64,000 bases of DNA, from contig CAIXMB010000098.1 of assembly GCA_903920435.1 (NCBI GenBank), positions 1 to 64,000 of the forward strand, read 5' to 3'. This document shows, in pieces, positions 1 through 9,664 of the stretch. The notes under the pieces were generated by a model. That model did no database searches. It was not told the DNA's origin and worked only from the letters and a program-made list of their open reading frames with translations. How positions within the stretch are numbered: position 1 is the first letter of the stretch; every line of letters starts with the position of its first letter. Source of the DNA: an uncultured Actinomycetes bacterium (GTDB lineage: Bacteria > Actinomycetota > Actinomycetes > Actinomycetales > Microbacteriaceae). Position numbers and translations under genes: made by a program.

Positions 1-29
1 CAAGACCGGGGCGCTTCGCACGAGGGGTG

Positions 30-368
30 TTAGCCGCAGGTGATGGTGACACCGTTGTCGAGCTCGTGCACGCCGCTGCCGAGCTCGGCGCACTGGCCGG
101 CGAGGGCCGCTGCGCCACCGGCGACCACGACGATGATGATGACGGTGGCGATGATGCCGAGGATGCCGAGGACGATGCCCACGGTCGCGGGGGTGTTCTT
201 GAAGCCGGCCTTCTTCGACTGGCCGCGGGCGACGATACCCAGGATGAGGCCGATGAGCGAAAGGCCGAGCGGGACGGTGAGAAGGATGGAGACGATCCCG
301 AGAACCTTGCCAGGAACGGTCGCGGGAGCGGCGGGGGCCGGGGCAGCTGCAGTCATTGATTTCTCCAT
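30..368 (-). CDS. small membrane protein, DUF4190-like
   Basis: Two hydrophobic helices with a GIVARGQSKKAGFKNTPATVGIVLGILG linker; internal ATG at 368 preferred to the longer ORF. Confidence 0.7.
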   Translation of the reverse strand: MEKSMTAAAPAPAAPATVPGKVLGIVSILLTVPLGLSLIGLILGIVARGQSKKAGFKNTPATVGIVLGILGIIATVIIIVVVAGGAAALAGQCAELGSGVHELDNGVTITCG

Positions 369-489
369 GAGAGTTCGCGGACTCCACGTTGGCGTCCGTC
401 GGCATGACTCTAGTAGCCGCAAGGTCGTTCGAGATACGTATGAAACGCCGCGGGTGAATCGAATTTGCAGCATGCGCCATGATTGATTC

Positions 490-1515
490 ATGGCAATCGG
501 CATCCTCACCAGCGGCGGCGACTGCCCCGGGCTCAACGCTGTCATCCGCGGCGCTGTGCTCAAGGGCACCCAGATCTACAAGCAGGAGTTCGTGGGCTTC
601 CGCGACGGCTGGCGCGGCGTAGTCGAGGGTGACGTGATTCCCCTCGAGCGCAAAGACATCCAGGGCATCGGCAAGCAGGGCGGCACCATCCTCGGTACGT
701 CGCGCACGAACCCCTTCGAGGGCAACGGCGGCGCCGACGTCGTCAAGGCGAACATGGACCGCCTGGGCGTCGACTCCCTCATCGCCATCGGCGGCGAGGG
801 CACGCTCGCGGCAGCCAAGAGACTGACGGATGCCGGCATCAAGATCGTGGGCGTACCGAAGACCGTCGACAACGACCTGTCCGCCACCGACTACACCTTC
901 GGCTTCGACACCGCGACGCAGATCGCCACCGACGCCATGGACCGCCTGCGCACCACCGGTGACTCGCACGGCAGGTGCATGGTGGCCGAGGTCATGGGCA
1001 GGCACGTGGGCTGGATCGCCCTGCACTCGGGCATGGCGGCGGGCGCGCACGCGATCCTCATCCCCGAGCAGAAGACGAGCATCGAGCAGATCTGCGAGTG
1101 GGTGCAGTCGGCCCGCAACCGCGGGCGGGCACCGCTCGTCGTCGTCGCCGAGGGCTTCAAGCTCGACACCATGGACGACGCGCACTCGGAGCGCGGGCTC
1201 GACGCGTTCGGCCGCCCGCGCCTCGGCGGCATCGGCGACCTGCTCGCGCCCGAGATCGAGGCCCGCACCGGCATCGAGACGCGCGCGACGACGCTCGGCC
1301 ACATCCAGCGCGGCGGAACCCCGACGGCATACGACCGCGTGCTCGCCACCCGGTACGGCATGGCCGCCGTCGACTCGGTGATCCACGGCCGCTGGGGCCG
1401 GATGGTGTCGCTCAGCGGCACCTCGATCACGCACGTCGCCTTCGAAGACGCGCTCGGCAAGCTCAACACGGTGCCGCAGTCGCGCTACGACGAGGCAGCG
1501 ATCCTGTTCGGATAG
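490..1515 (+). CDS. pfkA: 6-phosphofructokinase
   Basis: GILTSGGDCPGLNAVIRG, IGGEGT, PKTVDND and GHIQRGGTPTAYDR motifs. Confidence 0.95.
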   Translation: MAIGILTSGGDCPGLNAVIRGAVLKGTQIYKQEFVGFRDGWRGVVEGDVIPLERKDIQGIGKQGGTILGTSRTNPFEGNGGADVVKANMDRLGVDSLIAIGGEGTLAAAKRLTDAGIKIVGVPKTVDNDLSATDYTFGFDTATQIATDAMDRLRTTGDSHGRCMVAEVMGRHVGWIALHSGMAAGAHAILIPEQKTSIEQICEWVQSARNRGRAPLVVVAEGFKLDTMDDAHSERGLDAFGRPRLGGIGDLLAPEIEARTGIETRATTLGHIQRGGTPTAYDRVLATRYGMAAVDSVIHGRWGRMVSLSGTSITHVAFEDALGKLNTVPQSRYDEAAILFG

Positions 1516-1531
1516 TGGCACACTGGCGAAC

Positions 1532-1933
1532 ATGACCGTTTTCGCCATTATCGGATCGATCTTCGTCTTCATCGCCGCGGTGATCCACGTGCTCATCTTC
1601 TTCCTCGAGAGCGTGCTCTGGTCGAAGCCGTCCACGTGGAAGCGCTTCGGGCTCAAGACTCAGGCCGAGGCCGACATCGTGCGGCCCATGGCGTTCAACC
1701 AGGGCTTCTACAACCTGTTCCTCGCCATCGGCGTCGGAATCGGCCTCGTGCTGATGGGCGTCGTGGGGGCCAAGCAGCCCGGCATGGCCATTGCGCTGTT
1801 CTCGGCGCTCAGCATGGTGCTCGCCGCGCTCGTGCTGGTGACCTCGTCGCCCAAGCTCGCGCGCTCGGCGGCGATCCAGGGCATCGCACCGCTGATCGGT
1901 GTGATCTTCCTGACCGTCGCCCTGCTGAACTAG
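1532..1933 (+). CDS. DUF1304-type integral membrane protein
   Basis: 133 aa, four predicted TM segments, AFNQGFYNLFLAIG motif. Confidence 0.75.
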   Translation: MTVFAIIGSIFVFIAAVIHVLIFFLESVLWSKPSTWKRFGLKTQAEADIVRPMAFNQGFYNLFLAIGVGIGLVLMGVVGAKQPGMAIALFSALSMVLAALVLVTSSPKLARSAAIQGIAPLIGVIFLTVALLN

Positions 1934-2694
1934 GCGGTGTCCTCGCGGGTCGCGTACTCGACGAGCGCGGCCACCAGCGAGTCGGCGGAGCGGTCCTCCG
2001 CGATGAGGTCGACCGTGAGCCCCGCCGCGCGGGCGTCGAACGCCGTGCGCGGGCCGATGCACGCGACGAGCGTGCCCTCGGGCAGCGGAGCGAGCTGAGC
2101 GGCGATCTGCCGCGCGACCGAGCCCGAGCTCACGAGCAGAGCGCCGATGCGGCCGGATGCCACGTCCGCGACGACGTGCTCCGCGACGGGTACCCCCACC
2201 GTGCGGTACGCCGCGATGAACTGCACGTCGAGGCCGAGCTTGCCGAGCCCCGACACGAGGTTCGGCTCGGCGATGTCGGACTGCGGCACGAGCACGCGAC
2301 CGCGGATGTCGGACTGCGGCCACTCCTTCACGAGACCCCGCGCCGAGTTGTCCCCCGCGGGCACGAAGTCGACCCGGTAGCCGGCGAGGGTCAGGGCGGC
2401 GGCGGTCGTCTCGCCCACTGCCGCCACCTTGGTGGTTGCCGGAATCGTCGCGCCCTGGCCGACGAAGACGTCGACGGTGGTCGCGCTCGTGACCACGAGC
2501 CAGTCGAACTGACCGTCCTTGAGCTCGTGCAGGGCGTTCGCGAGGGCAGCACCGTCATCGGCGCTTGCGAAGTTGATCATGGGCGCGATCACCGGGATCG
2601 CGCCGTAGCTCCGGAGGGTTGCCGCGACGCCGTCCCCCCACTTTCCGCCTCGGGGAACGAGCACGCGCCAACCGCCGAGCGGTTTGGCTGCCAT
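1930..2694 (-). CDS. hemD: uroporphyrinogen-III synthase
   Basis: HemD-like fold sequence (LVVTSATTVDVF, VAAVGETTAAAL, ALLVSSGSVARQ); near hem cluster. Confidence 0.85.
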   Translation of the reverse strand: MAAKPLGGWRVLVPRGGKWGDGVAATLRSYGAIPVIAPMINFASADDGAALANALHELKDGQFDWLVVTSATTVDVFVGQGATIPATTKVAAVGETTAAALTLAGYRVDFVPAGDNSARGLVKEWPQSDIRGRVLVPQSDIAEPNLVSGLGKLGLDVQFIAAYRTVGVPVAEHVVADVASGRIGALLVSSGSVARQIAAQLAPLPEGTLVACIGPRTAFDARAAGLTVDLIAEDRSADSLVAALVEYATREDTA

Positions 2695-2771
2695 GTGCCT
2701 ATCCTCCCCGACCGCGCCGGAGGACGCGAATCGAGGAGGTCACGACTGGCTAACGTGCGCGGGGACGAGAA

Positions 2772-2999
2772 CTACTCGTCGTCCCCGCTGAGGAGTGCCC
2801 ACGCGACGATGCCGGCGACGGCGACGGCCGCCGCGACACCGCCGATGATCCACGGCAGGGGGTTCTTCTCGTACGACGCCTTCACGGTGTCGGTGAGCTC
2901 GCCGAACCGCTTGGGAACGTTGAGCTTGTCCTCGATGGCGTCGAGGGTGGCTTCGAGATCGGCGCGCGCGCTGGCCACGCGGGAGGAGGTGTCGCTCAT
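2772..2999 (-). CDS. DUF3618-type membrane protein
   Basis: RADLEATLDAIEDKLNVPKR followed by one TM helix. Confidence 0.75.
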   Translation of the reverse strand: MSDTSSRVASARADLEATLDAIEDKLNVPKRFGELTDTVKASYEKNPLPWIIGGVAAAVAVAGIVAWALLSGDDE

Positions 3000-3412
3000 G
3001 AGTTGACTCGCTTTCCGGTGCCCTTGATCACGCGGACATCCTTCTTGATGCTCTTGATGGTTTCGGTGGGCGCCGGGGGCACGCCCTTCTTCAGGCTCGA
3101 GATTCCGATGAGCGCGAGGATCACGGCGATGACGAGGATTCCGCCACCGACGATGAGCGCCGCCGCCCAGGCGGGCAGCACCGTGGCGAGGCCGAGGACC
3201 GCCGCGGCCAGGAACACGAGCAGCGCGAAGAACAGGAACGTCGCGGCGCCGACGAGCAGCCCGATGCCGACACCGGCGAGCTTGAGCTTGCCGATCAGCT
3301 CCTGCTTGAACGACTCGATCTCCCCACGGACCAGGTCCATGAGCAGGCTCGGGATGTCGGCGATGAGCTTGAACAGCCCGCGTCGCTGCACGGGCTCCGG
3401 GGTGCCGGTCAT
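2996..3412 (-). CDS. Holin-X / phage-holin-superfamily membrane protein
   Basis: Amphipathic N-terminus plus two TM segments; overlaps the DUF3618 gene by 4 bp. Confidence 0.7.
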   Translation of the reverse strand: MTGTPEPVQRRGLFKLIADIPSLLMDLVRGEIESFKQELIGKLKLAGVGIGLLVGAATFLFFALLVFLAAAVLGLATVLPAWAAALIVGGGILVIAVILALIGISSLKKGVPPAPTETIKSIKKDVRVIKGTGKRVNS

Positions 3413-3419
3413 CGCCGGC

Positions 3420-3740
3420 CTACTTCGCGGTCGTTGTCTTCGACGCCGCCGGCTTCTTCGCGGGTGCCTTCGAACCCGACACCTGCGATACCACCTTCTT
3501 CGCGCCGTCCGACAGGAACTCCGCGACCTCGGGGGCCTTGTCCTTCACGAACTCCTCGGCGTTGTTCACCTGCTTCTGCACGCGCGGGTCGTTCCACAGC
3601 TTCTGAGCGGTGGCCTTCATCTGGTCGTACTTCTCGCGGCCGGCGCGCGTGCCGAGCACGTAGCCAATGCCGATTCCGACCACCAGCAGGATCTTGCCTT
3701 TCACGGTGTTCTCCGTTTCGTCGTGACGTCTGGTTCCCAC
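3420..3740 (-). CDS. YtxH-like membrane protein
   Basis: GKILLVVGIGIGYVLGTRAGREKYDQM, Lys/Ala-rich tail; true start may be an internal GTG. Confidence 0.65.
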   Translation of the reverse strand: MGTRRHDETENTVKGKILLVVGIGIGYVLGTRAGREKYDQMKATAQKLWNDPRVQKQVNNAEEFVKDKAPEVAEFLSDGAKKVVSQVSGSKAPAKKPAASKTTTAK

Positions 3741-3848
3741 AGTAGACCGCGGCCCTCACAGGAACTCTTGGGTTACGCGACAGCGTCGGCGCGACTAAGG
3801 TACATCCTCGCGCATCCATGCCCAGCGCGGAATACGTCAGCGCATGCG

Positions 3849-3926
3849 GGTTGAGTAGGCCGCCCGCGGCCGTATCGAAACCGGTGGTGAGGTTTCGATA
3901 CGCGCGCCAGGGCGCGCTACTCAACC
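3849..3926. repeat. REP-like inverted pair: GGTTGAGTAGGCCGCCCGCGGCCGTATCGAAACC (3849-3882) and GGTTTCGATACGCGCGCCAGGGCGCGCTACTCAACC (3891-3926)
   Basis: Direct reading; the two arms are inverted copies sharing GGTTTCGATACG...CTACTCAACC ends. Confidence 0.9.
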
Positions 3927-5213
3927 AGCCTTGGCGGATGCCGCGGCGCCTGCCGCGGCGGGCAGCGCGTCGAGGATCCGGCCCACTACCGTCGAGTCGT
4001 GCGCCGCCGACACGAACCACGCCTCGAACACGCTCGGCGGGAGGGAGACTCCGGCGTCGAGCATGGCGTGGAAGAACGGCGGGTACCGGAACGCCTCCTG
4101 CGCCTTGACCTGCGCGTAGTCGCGCGGCGGGGTGTGGCGGAACGACACCGAGAACAGGTTCCCTGCGTGCTGGACGGAGTGCGCCACGCCCTCCGCGGCC
4201 AGAGCATCGGAGAGTGCGCCCGAGATCGTGGCCGCCGTCGCGTCGAGGTGCGCGTAGACCGCGGCATCCGTGAGTCGCAGGGTCGCGAGGCCCGCCGCGA
4301 CCGCGACCGGGTTACCGCTCAGCGTGCCCGCCTGGTAGACCGGGCCGAGCGGGGCGAGCAGGTCCATGATCTCGGCGCGACCGCCGAGCGCCGCCAGGGG
4401 GAGGCCGCCGCCGATGACCTTGCCGTACGTGACGAGATCGGGCAGGTACGACGTGTCGAGGCCCCACCAACCGGCCGGGGAGACTCGGAAGCCGGTGAGC
4501 ACCTCGTCGAGGATCACGAGGGCGCCGTGCTCGTGCGCGAGCCGCGTGAGTTCGGCGTTGAAGCCCGGGTCGGGCGGCACGACGCCCATGTTCGCCGCGG
4601 CGGCCTCGACGATCACCGCGGCGATCTCGCGCGTCTCGAGCACCTCGCGCACGGCGTCGAGGTCGTTGTAGGGGATCACGATCGTCTGGGCCGCGATCGC
4701 CTCCGGCACCCCCGCGGAACCCGGGATGGCGAGCGTCGCGAGGCCGGAACCGCCCTCGGCGAGCAGCCCGTCGGAGTGCCCGTGGTAGTGCCCGGCGAAC
4801 TTCACGAGCAGGTCGCGGCCGGTGGCTCCGCGCGCGAGCCGGATCGCCGTCATCGTCGCCTCGGTGCCGGTCGAGACGAGCCGCACCTTCTCGACGAGTG
4901 GGCCCACGCGGTCGCGCACGACCTCGGCGAGCTCAGCCTCGCCGGGCGTCGACGCCCCGAAGCCGAGACCCTTCGCGGCGGCGGCCTGCACGGCGGCGAT
5001 GACCTCCGGATGCGCGTGCCCCAGGATCGCCGGACCCCACGCGCTCACGAGGTCAACGTACTCGGTGCCCTCGACGTCGGTGACGTACGCACCGCGCGCG
5101 CTCACCATCGACCGCGGGGAGCCGCCGACCGAGCCGAAGGCCCGCACGGGGGAGTTGACCCCGCCGGGCAGCACGGCGCGGGCGCGCTCGAAGGCCTGGT
5201 CGTTGGTGGTCAT
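3921..5213 (-). CDS. hemL: glutamate-1-semialdehyde 2,1-aminomutase
   Basis: [49 protein letters not shown] motifs; internal ATG at 5213. Confidence 0.95.
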   Translation of the reverse strand: MTTNDQAFERARAVLPGGVNSPVRAFGSVGGSPRSMVSARGAYVTDVEGTEYVDLVSAWGPAILGHAHPEVIAAVQAAAAKGLGFGASTPGEAELAEVVRDRVGPLVEKVRLVSTGTEATMTAIRLARGATGRDLLVKFAGHYHGHSDGLLAEGGSGLATLAIPGSAGVPEAIAAQTIVIPYNDLDAVREVLETREIAAVIVEAAAANMGVVPPDPGFNAELTRLAHEHGALVILDEVLTGFRVSPAGWWGLDTSYLPDLVTYGKVIGGGLPLAALGGRAEIMDLLAPLGPVYQAGTLSGNPVAVAAGLATLRLTDAAVYAHLDATAATISGALSDALAAEGVAHSVQHAGNLFSVSFRHTPPRDYAQVKAQEAFRYPPFFHAMLDAGVSLPPSVFEAWFVSAAHDSTVVGRILDALPAAAGAAASAKAG

Positions 5214-6169
5214 AGTGACCGTGCGATCTCGGCCGCGAAGTAGGTGAGCACGGCGTCGGCGCCCGCTCGCCGAATGGAGACCACGGACTCGTGGATAGCG
5301 CGGCTGCGGTCGATCCAGCCGTTGGCCGCGGCGGCCTCGATCATCGCGTACTCGCCAGACACCTGGTAGGCCCACACCGGCACGGGGGAGAGGGCCGCGG
5401 CGTCGGCGAGCACATCCAGGTAGCTCATCGCGGGCTTGACCATGAGGATGTCGGCGCCCTCCTCGATGTCGAGGAGCAGCTCGCGCGTGCCCTCGCGTCG
5501 GTTGGCCGGATCCTGCTGGTACGTCCTGCGGTCGCCGACGAGCGAGGACTGCACGGCCTCGCGGAACGGCCCGTAGAACGCCGAGGCGTACTTGGCCGAG
5601 TAACCGAGTATGGGGGTTTCGTCGAAGTCGTTGCTGTCGAGCACGTCGCGCACCGCGGCGACCTGGCCGTCCATCATGCCGCTGAGGCCGAGGAGCTGCG
5701 AGCCGGATGCGGCCTGCGCGAGCGCCATCTCCCGGTAGCGCTCGAGCGAGGCGTCGTTGTCGACCCTCCCCCGCGAGTCGAGAACGCCGCAGTGCCCGTG
5801 GTCGGTGAACTCGTCGAGGCACAGGTCGGTCTGCACGACGAGCGCGTCTCCCGCCTCCGCGACGGCGACGCGCGTTGCGACGTTCAGGATGCCGTCCGGA
5901 TCAGTGGCACCGCTGCCGACGGCGTCCTTGTGCTCGGGCACACCGAACAGCATGACTCCGCCCAGCCCGAGCTCCGCTGCCTCCGCGACCGCGCCCTTGA
6001 GCGAGTCGAGCGAGTGCTGCACGACCCCCGGCATCGACGAGAGCGGGATGACCTCCGTGGTCCCCTCCCGAACGAAGAGCGGGAGGATCAGGTCGGCCGG
6101 GTGCAGCCGGGTCTCCGCGACGAGGCGGCGCATCGCGGGGGACTGGCGGAGCCGGCGGGGGCGTTCCAT
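5210..6169 (-). CDS. hemB: delta-aminolevulinic acid dehydratase
   Basis: [41 protein letters not shown] motifs. Confidence 0.95.
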   Translation of the reverse strand: MERPRRLRQSPAMRRLVAETRLHPADLILPLFVREGTTEVIPLSSMPGVVQHSLDSLKGAVAEAAELGLGGVMLFGVPEHKDAVGSGATDPDGILNVATRVAVAEAGDALVVQTDLCLDEFTDHGHCGVLDSRGRVDNDASLERYREMALAQAASGSQLLGLSGMMDGQVAAVRDVLDSNDFDETPILGYSAKYASAFYGPFREAVQSSLVGDRRTYQQDPANRREGTRELLLDIEEGADILMVKPAMSYLDVLADAAALSPVPVWAYQVSGEYAMIEAAAANGWIDRSRAIHESVVSIRRAGADAVLTYFAAEIARSL

Positions 6170-7113
6170 CAGGACCCTCCTGAGGCACTCGAAGGGGCCA
6201 TCAACTCCCGTGCCCCCAGGTCGAACAGCTCGTTCGAGACGCGCACGGCGAGGTCGCCGGCCGGGTCTTTCACGTCGTCGACGTAGAGGGCGTGCGAGCT
6301 CGTGAGGCGCTCGGTCCCGTCCAGGGTGTACACCCGGGCCGAGAGGAACAGCATTCCGTCGTCGATGAGCGCGTGCGCGCCGACCGGAGCGGAGCATCCG
6401 GCCTCGAGCAGCGCCAGGGTCTGGCGCTCGGCCTCGACGATGATGCGCGTGGTCTTGTGGTCGAGCGCGGCCACGAGCTTCTCGTCGCCCGCGCGCACCT
6501 CGATCGCGAGCGCGCCCTGGCCGGGCGCCGTGGGCCAGCCATCGATCCCGAGGAACTCGGTGATGGCGTCGAGCCGGCCGAGCCGCTCGAGCCCAGCGGC
6601 CGCGAGCACGACGGCATCGAGCTCGCCCGACGCGACCTTCCCGAGGCGGGTGTCGACATTGCCCCGGATGCCGACGACCTCGAGATCGGGCCGGCGGGCC
6701 CTCAGCTGCGCGACCCGTCGGGGCGAGCCCGTACCGACGCGGGCGCCGGGCGGCAGCGTGTCCATCGTCAGGGAGTCCCGCGCGCACAGCGCGTCGCGGG
6801 CATCCGCGCGCTTGGGGATCGCGGCGATGACCAGGCCGGGGTGCGGTGCCGTGGGCAGGTCTTTGAGCGAGTGCACGACCACGTCCACGGTGCCGGCGAG
6901 CAGGGCGTTGCGCAGCGCGGTGGCGAAGACGCCCGTGCCACCGAGCTCGGCGAGCGGGGCGGTCGAGGTGTCGCCCTCCGTCGAGATCGTGACGATCTCC
7001 ACGGTCGCGCCCTTGGCGCCGAGGGCCGACGCGATCGTGTTCGTCTGGGCCACCGCGAGGGCGCTGCCGCGGGTGCCGATCCGCAGCACCGTCCCCTGAG
7101 CTTGAACGGTCAC
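6169..7113 (-). CDS. hemC: hydroxymethylbilane synthase
   Basis: RIGTRGSALAVAQT, VVHSLKDLPTAPHPGL, AAGLERLGR; GTG start at 7113 overlapping hemH stop. Confidence 0.93.
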   Translation of the reverse strand: MTVQAQGTVLRIGTRGSALAVAQTNTIASALGAKGATVEIVTISTEGDTSTAPLAELGGTGVFATALRNALLAGTVDVVVHSLKDLPTAPHPGLVIAAIPKRADARDALCARDSLTMDTLPPGARVGTGSPRRVAQLRARRPDLEVVGIRGNVDTRLGKVASGELDAVVLAAAGLERLGRLDAITEFLGIDGWPTAPGQGALAIEVRAGDEKLVAALDHKTTRIIVEAERQTLALLEAGCSAPVGAHALIDDGMLFLSARVYTLDGTERLTSSHALYVDDVKDPAGDLAVRVSNELFDLGARELMAPSSASGGS

Positions 7114-8252
7114 GGCTGCAGCCCCGCGAGCGCAGGCTTGAACCCGAGCCGCACGTTCTCGCAGCAGCCCGGGCGGCACACGTCGTACCAGGGGCCGAGG
7201 TCGGTGAGGGCGGGGCGCTCCGCGGTGGGGACGCCGTCGCGACGCTCGAGCACCAGGTCCACGAGCCCGCTCACGAATGCCGCGTGCACGCCGGGCGTGG
7301 GGACGCGCACGGCGAAGACACCGTGCTCCTCAGCGGTCTCGAGGGCCTCGGTGTCGAGATCCCACTTCACCTCCATGTGGTCGGAGATGAAGCCGAGCGG
7401 CACGATGACGACGGCCTTCGTGCCCGCGCCGGCCAGCTCGGTGATGCGGTCGTTGATATCGGGCTCGAGCCACGGCTGCGTGGGCGGGCCGCTGCGCGAC
7501 TGGTACACCAGATCCCAACCGACACTCGGGTGGTCGAGCATGATCACCTCGGCGACCGCGAGGTGCTGCGCCTGGTACGCGTTGCCCTGCGGCCCACTCC
7601 GCTCGGCATCGGCGGTCGGGATCGAGTGCGTCGCGAAGAGCACGTGGGTGTCTTCCGGCCGGATGCCCTGCGCCGCCGCATCCGTGAGCCCCTGTGCCAC
7701 GCCCTCGATGAAGGGCTCGACGAACCCGGGGTGGTCGAAGAACTGCCGAACCTTGTCGATCTGGATGACGCCCTCGAGGCCGGTCTCGGCAAGGGCCATC
7801 GCGTAGTCCTCGCGGTACTGGCGGCAGCTCGAGTACGACGAGTAGGCCGAGGTGCCGATCGCGATGAGCGTCGTGAAGCCGCGCTCGTGCGCCTCGGTCA
7901 GGGCGTCGCGCACGTAGGGGTTCCAGTTGCGGTTGCCCCACAGCACGGGCAGGTCGACGCCGCGACGGGCGAGCTCGGCCTCGAGCGCGGCCTTGAGCTC
8001 GCGGTTCTGGTCGTTGATCGGGCTCACGCCGCCGAACGCGCGGTAGTGGTGGGCGACCTCCTCGAGGCGCTCCTCGGGTATTCCACGGCCGCGCGTGACG
8101 TTGCGCAGGAATGGGATGACGTCGTCCTGCCCTTCCGGCCCACCGAAGCTCGCGAGCAGGATCGCGTCGTAGGCGACGGGCTCCTCGACGTGCTCGGGGC
8201 CGTGCTGGGCGGCGGGGGTGGCTCCGGGTACGAGGCCGTTCGTGATCGTCAC
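7110..8252 (-). CDS. hemH: coproporphyrin/protoporphyrin ferrochelatase
   Basis: ILLASFGGPEGQDDVIPFLRNVTRGRGIP, LFATHSIPTADAE; GTG start at 8252. Confidence 0.93.
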   Translation of the reverse strand: MTITNGLVPGATPAAQHGPEHVEEPVAYDAILLASFGGPEGQDDVIPFLRNVTRGRGIPEERLEEVAHHYRAFGGVSPINDQNRELKAALEAELARRGVDLPVLWGNRNWNPYVRDALTEAHERGFTTLIAIGTSAYSSYSSCRQYREDYAMALAETGLEGVIQIDKVRQFFDHPGFVEPFIEGVAQGLTDAAAQGIRPEDTHVLFATHSIPTADAERSGPQGNAYQAQHLAVAEVIMLDHPSVGWDLVYQSRSGPPTQPWLEPDINDRITELAGAGTKAVVIVPLGFISDHMEVKWDLDTEALETAEEHGVFAVRVPTPGVHAAFVSGLVDLVLERRDGVPTAERPALTDLGPWYDVCRPGCCENVRLGFKPALAGLQP

Positions 8253-8938
8253 TTCAGGATCTCCGCGACCTCGGCGGCGGCGATGCGGCGGCCGGCGTAG
8301 AACGGGATCTCCTCGCGCACGTGGCGGCGGGCATCCGTCTGACGCAGGTGGCGCATGAGGTCGACCAGGTCGACCAGCTCGGGGGCTTCGAGCGCGAGGA
8401 TCCACTCGTAGTCGCCGAGCGCGAAGCTCGCGACCGTGTTGGCCAGCACCTGCCGGTACTCGGAGCCCTTGCGGCCGTGCTGGCCGAGCATCGCCCGGCG
8501 CTCGTCGTCGGGCAGGAGGTACCACTCGTACGAGCGCACGAACGGGTAGACCGTGAGCCACTGCTCGGGCTCGGCGCCGCGCATGAACGCGGGCAGGTGG
8601 TTGGCGGTGAACTCGGCGTCGCGGTGCACACCCATCGCGTTCCACGTCGGCAGCAGGGTCGGCAGCGCGCGGCGCAGCTCGCGGAGGGCCCACTGCAGCG
8701 TCTCGGGGGTGTCGCCGTGCAGCCAGATCATGAGGTCGGCGTCGGCCCGCAGGCCGGAGACGTCGTAGAAGCCGCGGATGGTCACGCCCGCGCCCTCGAC
8801 CGCCGCGATGGCGGGCTCGAGGTCGACGGACGCCACCGGCCGGATCGGGTCTCGGCGGAGCACGGCCCAGAGTGCGTAGCCGAGACCTTCGGGAGCCTCA
8901 GGAACCGCCGCGGGCCGGGTCTCAGCGCTGTCGCTCAT
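8249..8938 (-). CDS. hemQ: coproheme decarboxylase (chlorite dismutase-like)
   Basis: YPFVRSYEWYLLPDDERRAMLGQHGRKG motif; position between hemH and cgoX. Confidence 0.9.
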   Translation of the reverse strand: MSDSAETRPAAVPEAPEGLGYALWAVLRRDPIRPVASVDLEPAIAAVEGAGVTIRGFYDVSGLRADADLMIWLHGDTPETLQWALRELRRALPTLLPTWNAMGVHRDAEFTANHLPAFMRGAEPEQWLTVYPFVRSYEWYLLPDDERRAMLGQHGRKGSEYRQVLANTVASFALGDYEWILALEAPELVDLVDLMRHLRQTDARRHVREEIPFYAGRRIAAAEVAEILK

Positions 8939-8986
8939 AGCTCTATCCTCCCCCACGGCGGCTGGGAGTCCGACCGGGAGCAGGGC

Positions 8987-9072
8987 GTCAACAACTCAGG
9001 AAATTCGACGCGGGCGAGCTCGGTCAAGCGCTCGACGGGCCTTTCAGGCGAGATTCTGCCTGAGTTGTTGAC
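8987..9072. repeat. 86-bp element bounded by perfect 14-bp inverted repeats GTCAACAACTCAGG / CCTGAGTTGTTGAC
   Basis: 8987-9000 is the exact reverse complement of 9059-9072. Confidence 0.9.
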
Positions 9073-9076
9073 CGAG

Positions 9077-9664
9077 TCAGTCCTCGCGCACCTGCAGCCC
9101 GAACGCCCCCGCGATCACGATCGCCTGCCGCTCGGTGATGATCGCGCCCCGCAGCGAGACCGTCGCCGGGTCGAAGGCGGAGAGGTCGCTGCCGCGCAGG
9201 TCGGCGAGGTCGAAGTCGGCCTTGGCCACCGACGCTCCGGAGAGGTCGCACGAGAGGAACGAGGCACCCGAGCAGCGCGCCCCGGTGAGGTCGGCCTCGC
9301 GCAGCGTGACCCCGTCGAAGGCCGCCCCGCCGAGCCGCGCACCCGCGAGCGAGACGAAGCCCCAGTTGCCCCCGTCGACCTTCACGATGTCCCACGAGCA
9401 CTCGCGGAACGAGCTGCCCGTGAGCTTGCACCGCGTGAACGTGGCGTCGAAGAAGTTGCAGCCGCGGAAGGTGCAGTTCACGAACGCCGCGTCGGTGTGG
9501 CTCGACACGTTGAACTTCATGTTGACGAAACTGCACTCCTGGAAGATCGTGCCCGCCGTCGTCAACTCGGTGAAGTCGACGTCGATGAACTCGGTGTTCG
9601 CGAAGGTCTCGCGCCCGAGCTCGCGGCCGTACCAGTCTTCGCCGCGCACCGTCTGCTCGATCAC
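9077..9664 (-). CDS. pentapeptide-repeat protein
   Basis: A(D/N)L/F-type repeats (FVNCTFRGCNFFDATFTRCKLTGSSFRE, LREADLTGARCSGASFLSCDLSGAS); GTG start at 9664 overlapping cgoX stop. Confidence 0.85.
   Translation of the reverse strand: MIEQTVRGEDWYGRELGRETFANTEFIDVDFTELTTAGTIFQECSFVNMKFNVSSHTDAAFVNCTFRGCNFFDATFTRCKLTGSSFRECSWDIVKVDGGNWGFVSLAGARLGGAAFDGVTLREADLTGARCSGASFLSCDLSGASVAKADFDLADLRGSDLSAFDPATVSLRGAIITERQAIVIAGAFGLQVRED

Noticed and set aside
1629-1642. CGTCCACGTGGAAG as a second parS site
   Set aside because: Imperfect palindrome with three differences from the 50729 site, inside a coding sequence
3999-5243. 414-aa + strand ORF opposite hemL
   Set aside because: Antisense shadow of hemL with no recognisable motif
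7110-8693. 527-aa form of ferrochelatase
   Set aside because: N-terminal 147 residues are hemQ out of frame; GTG 8252 with a GTGA overlap is the natural start
9001-9058. Transposase or ORF inside the 86-bp inverted-repeat element
   Set aside because: Core is 58 bp, too small; no target-site duplication visible
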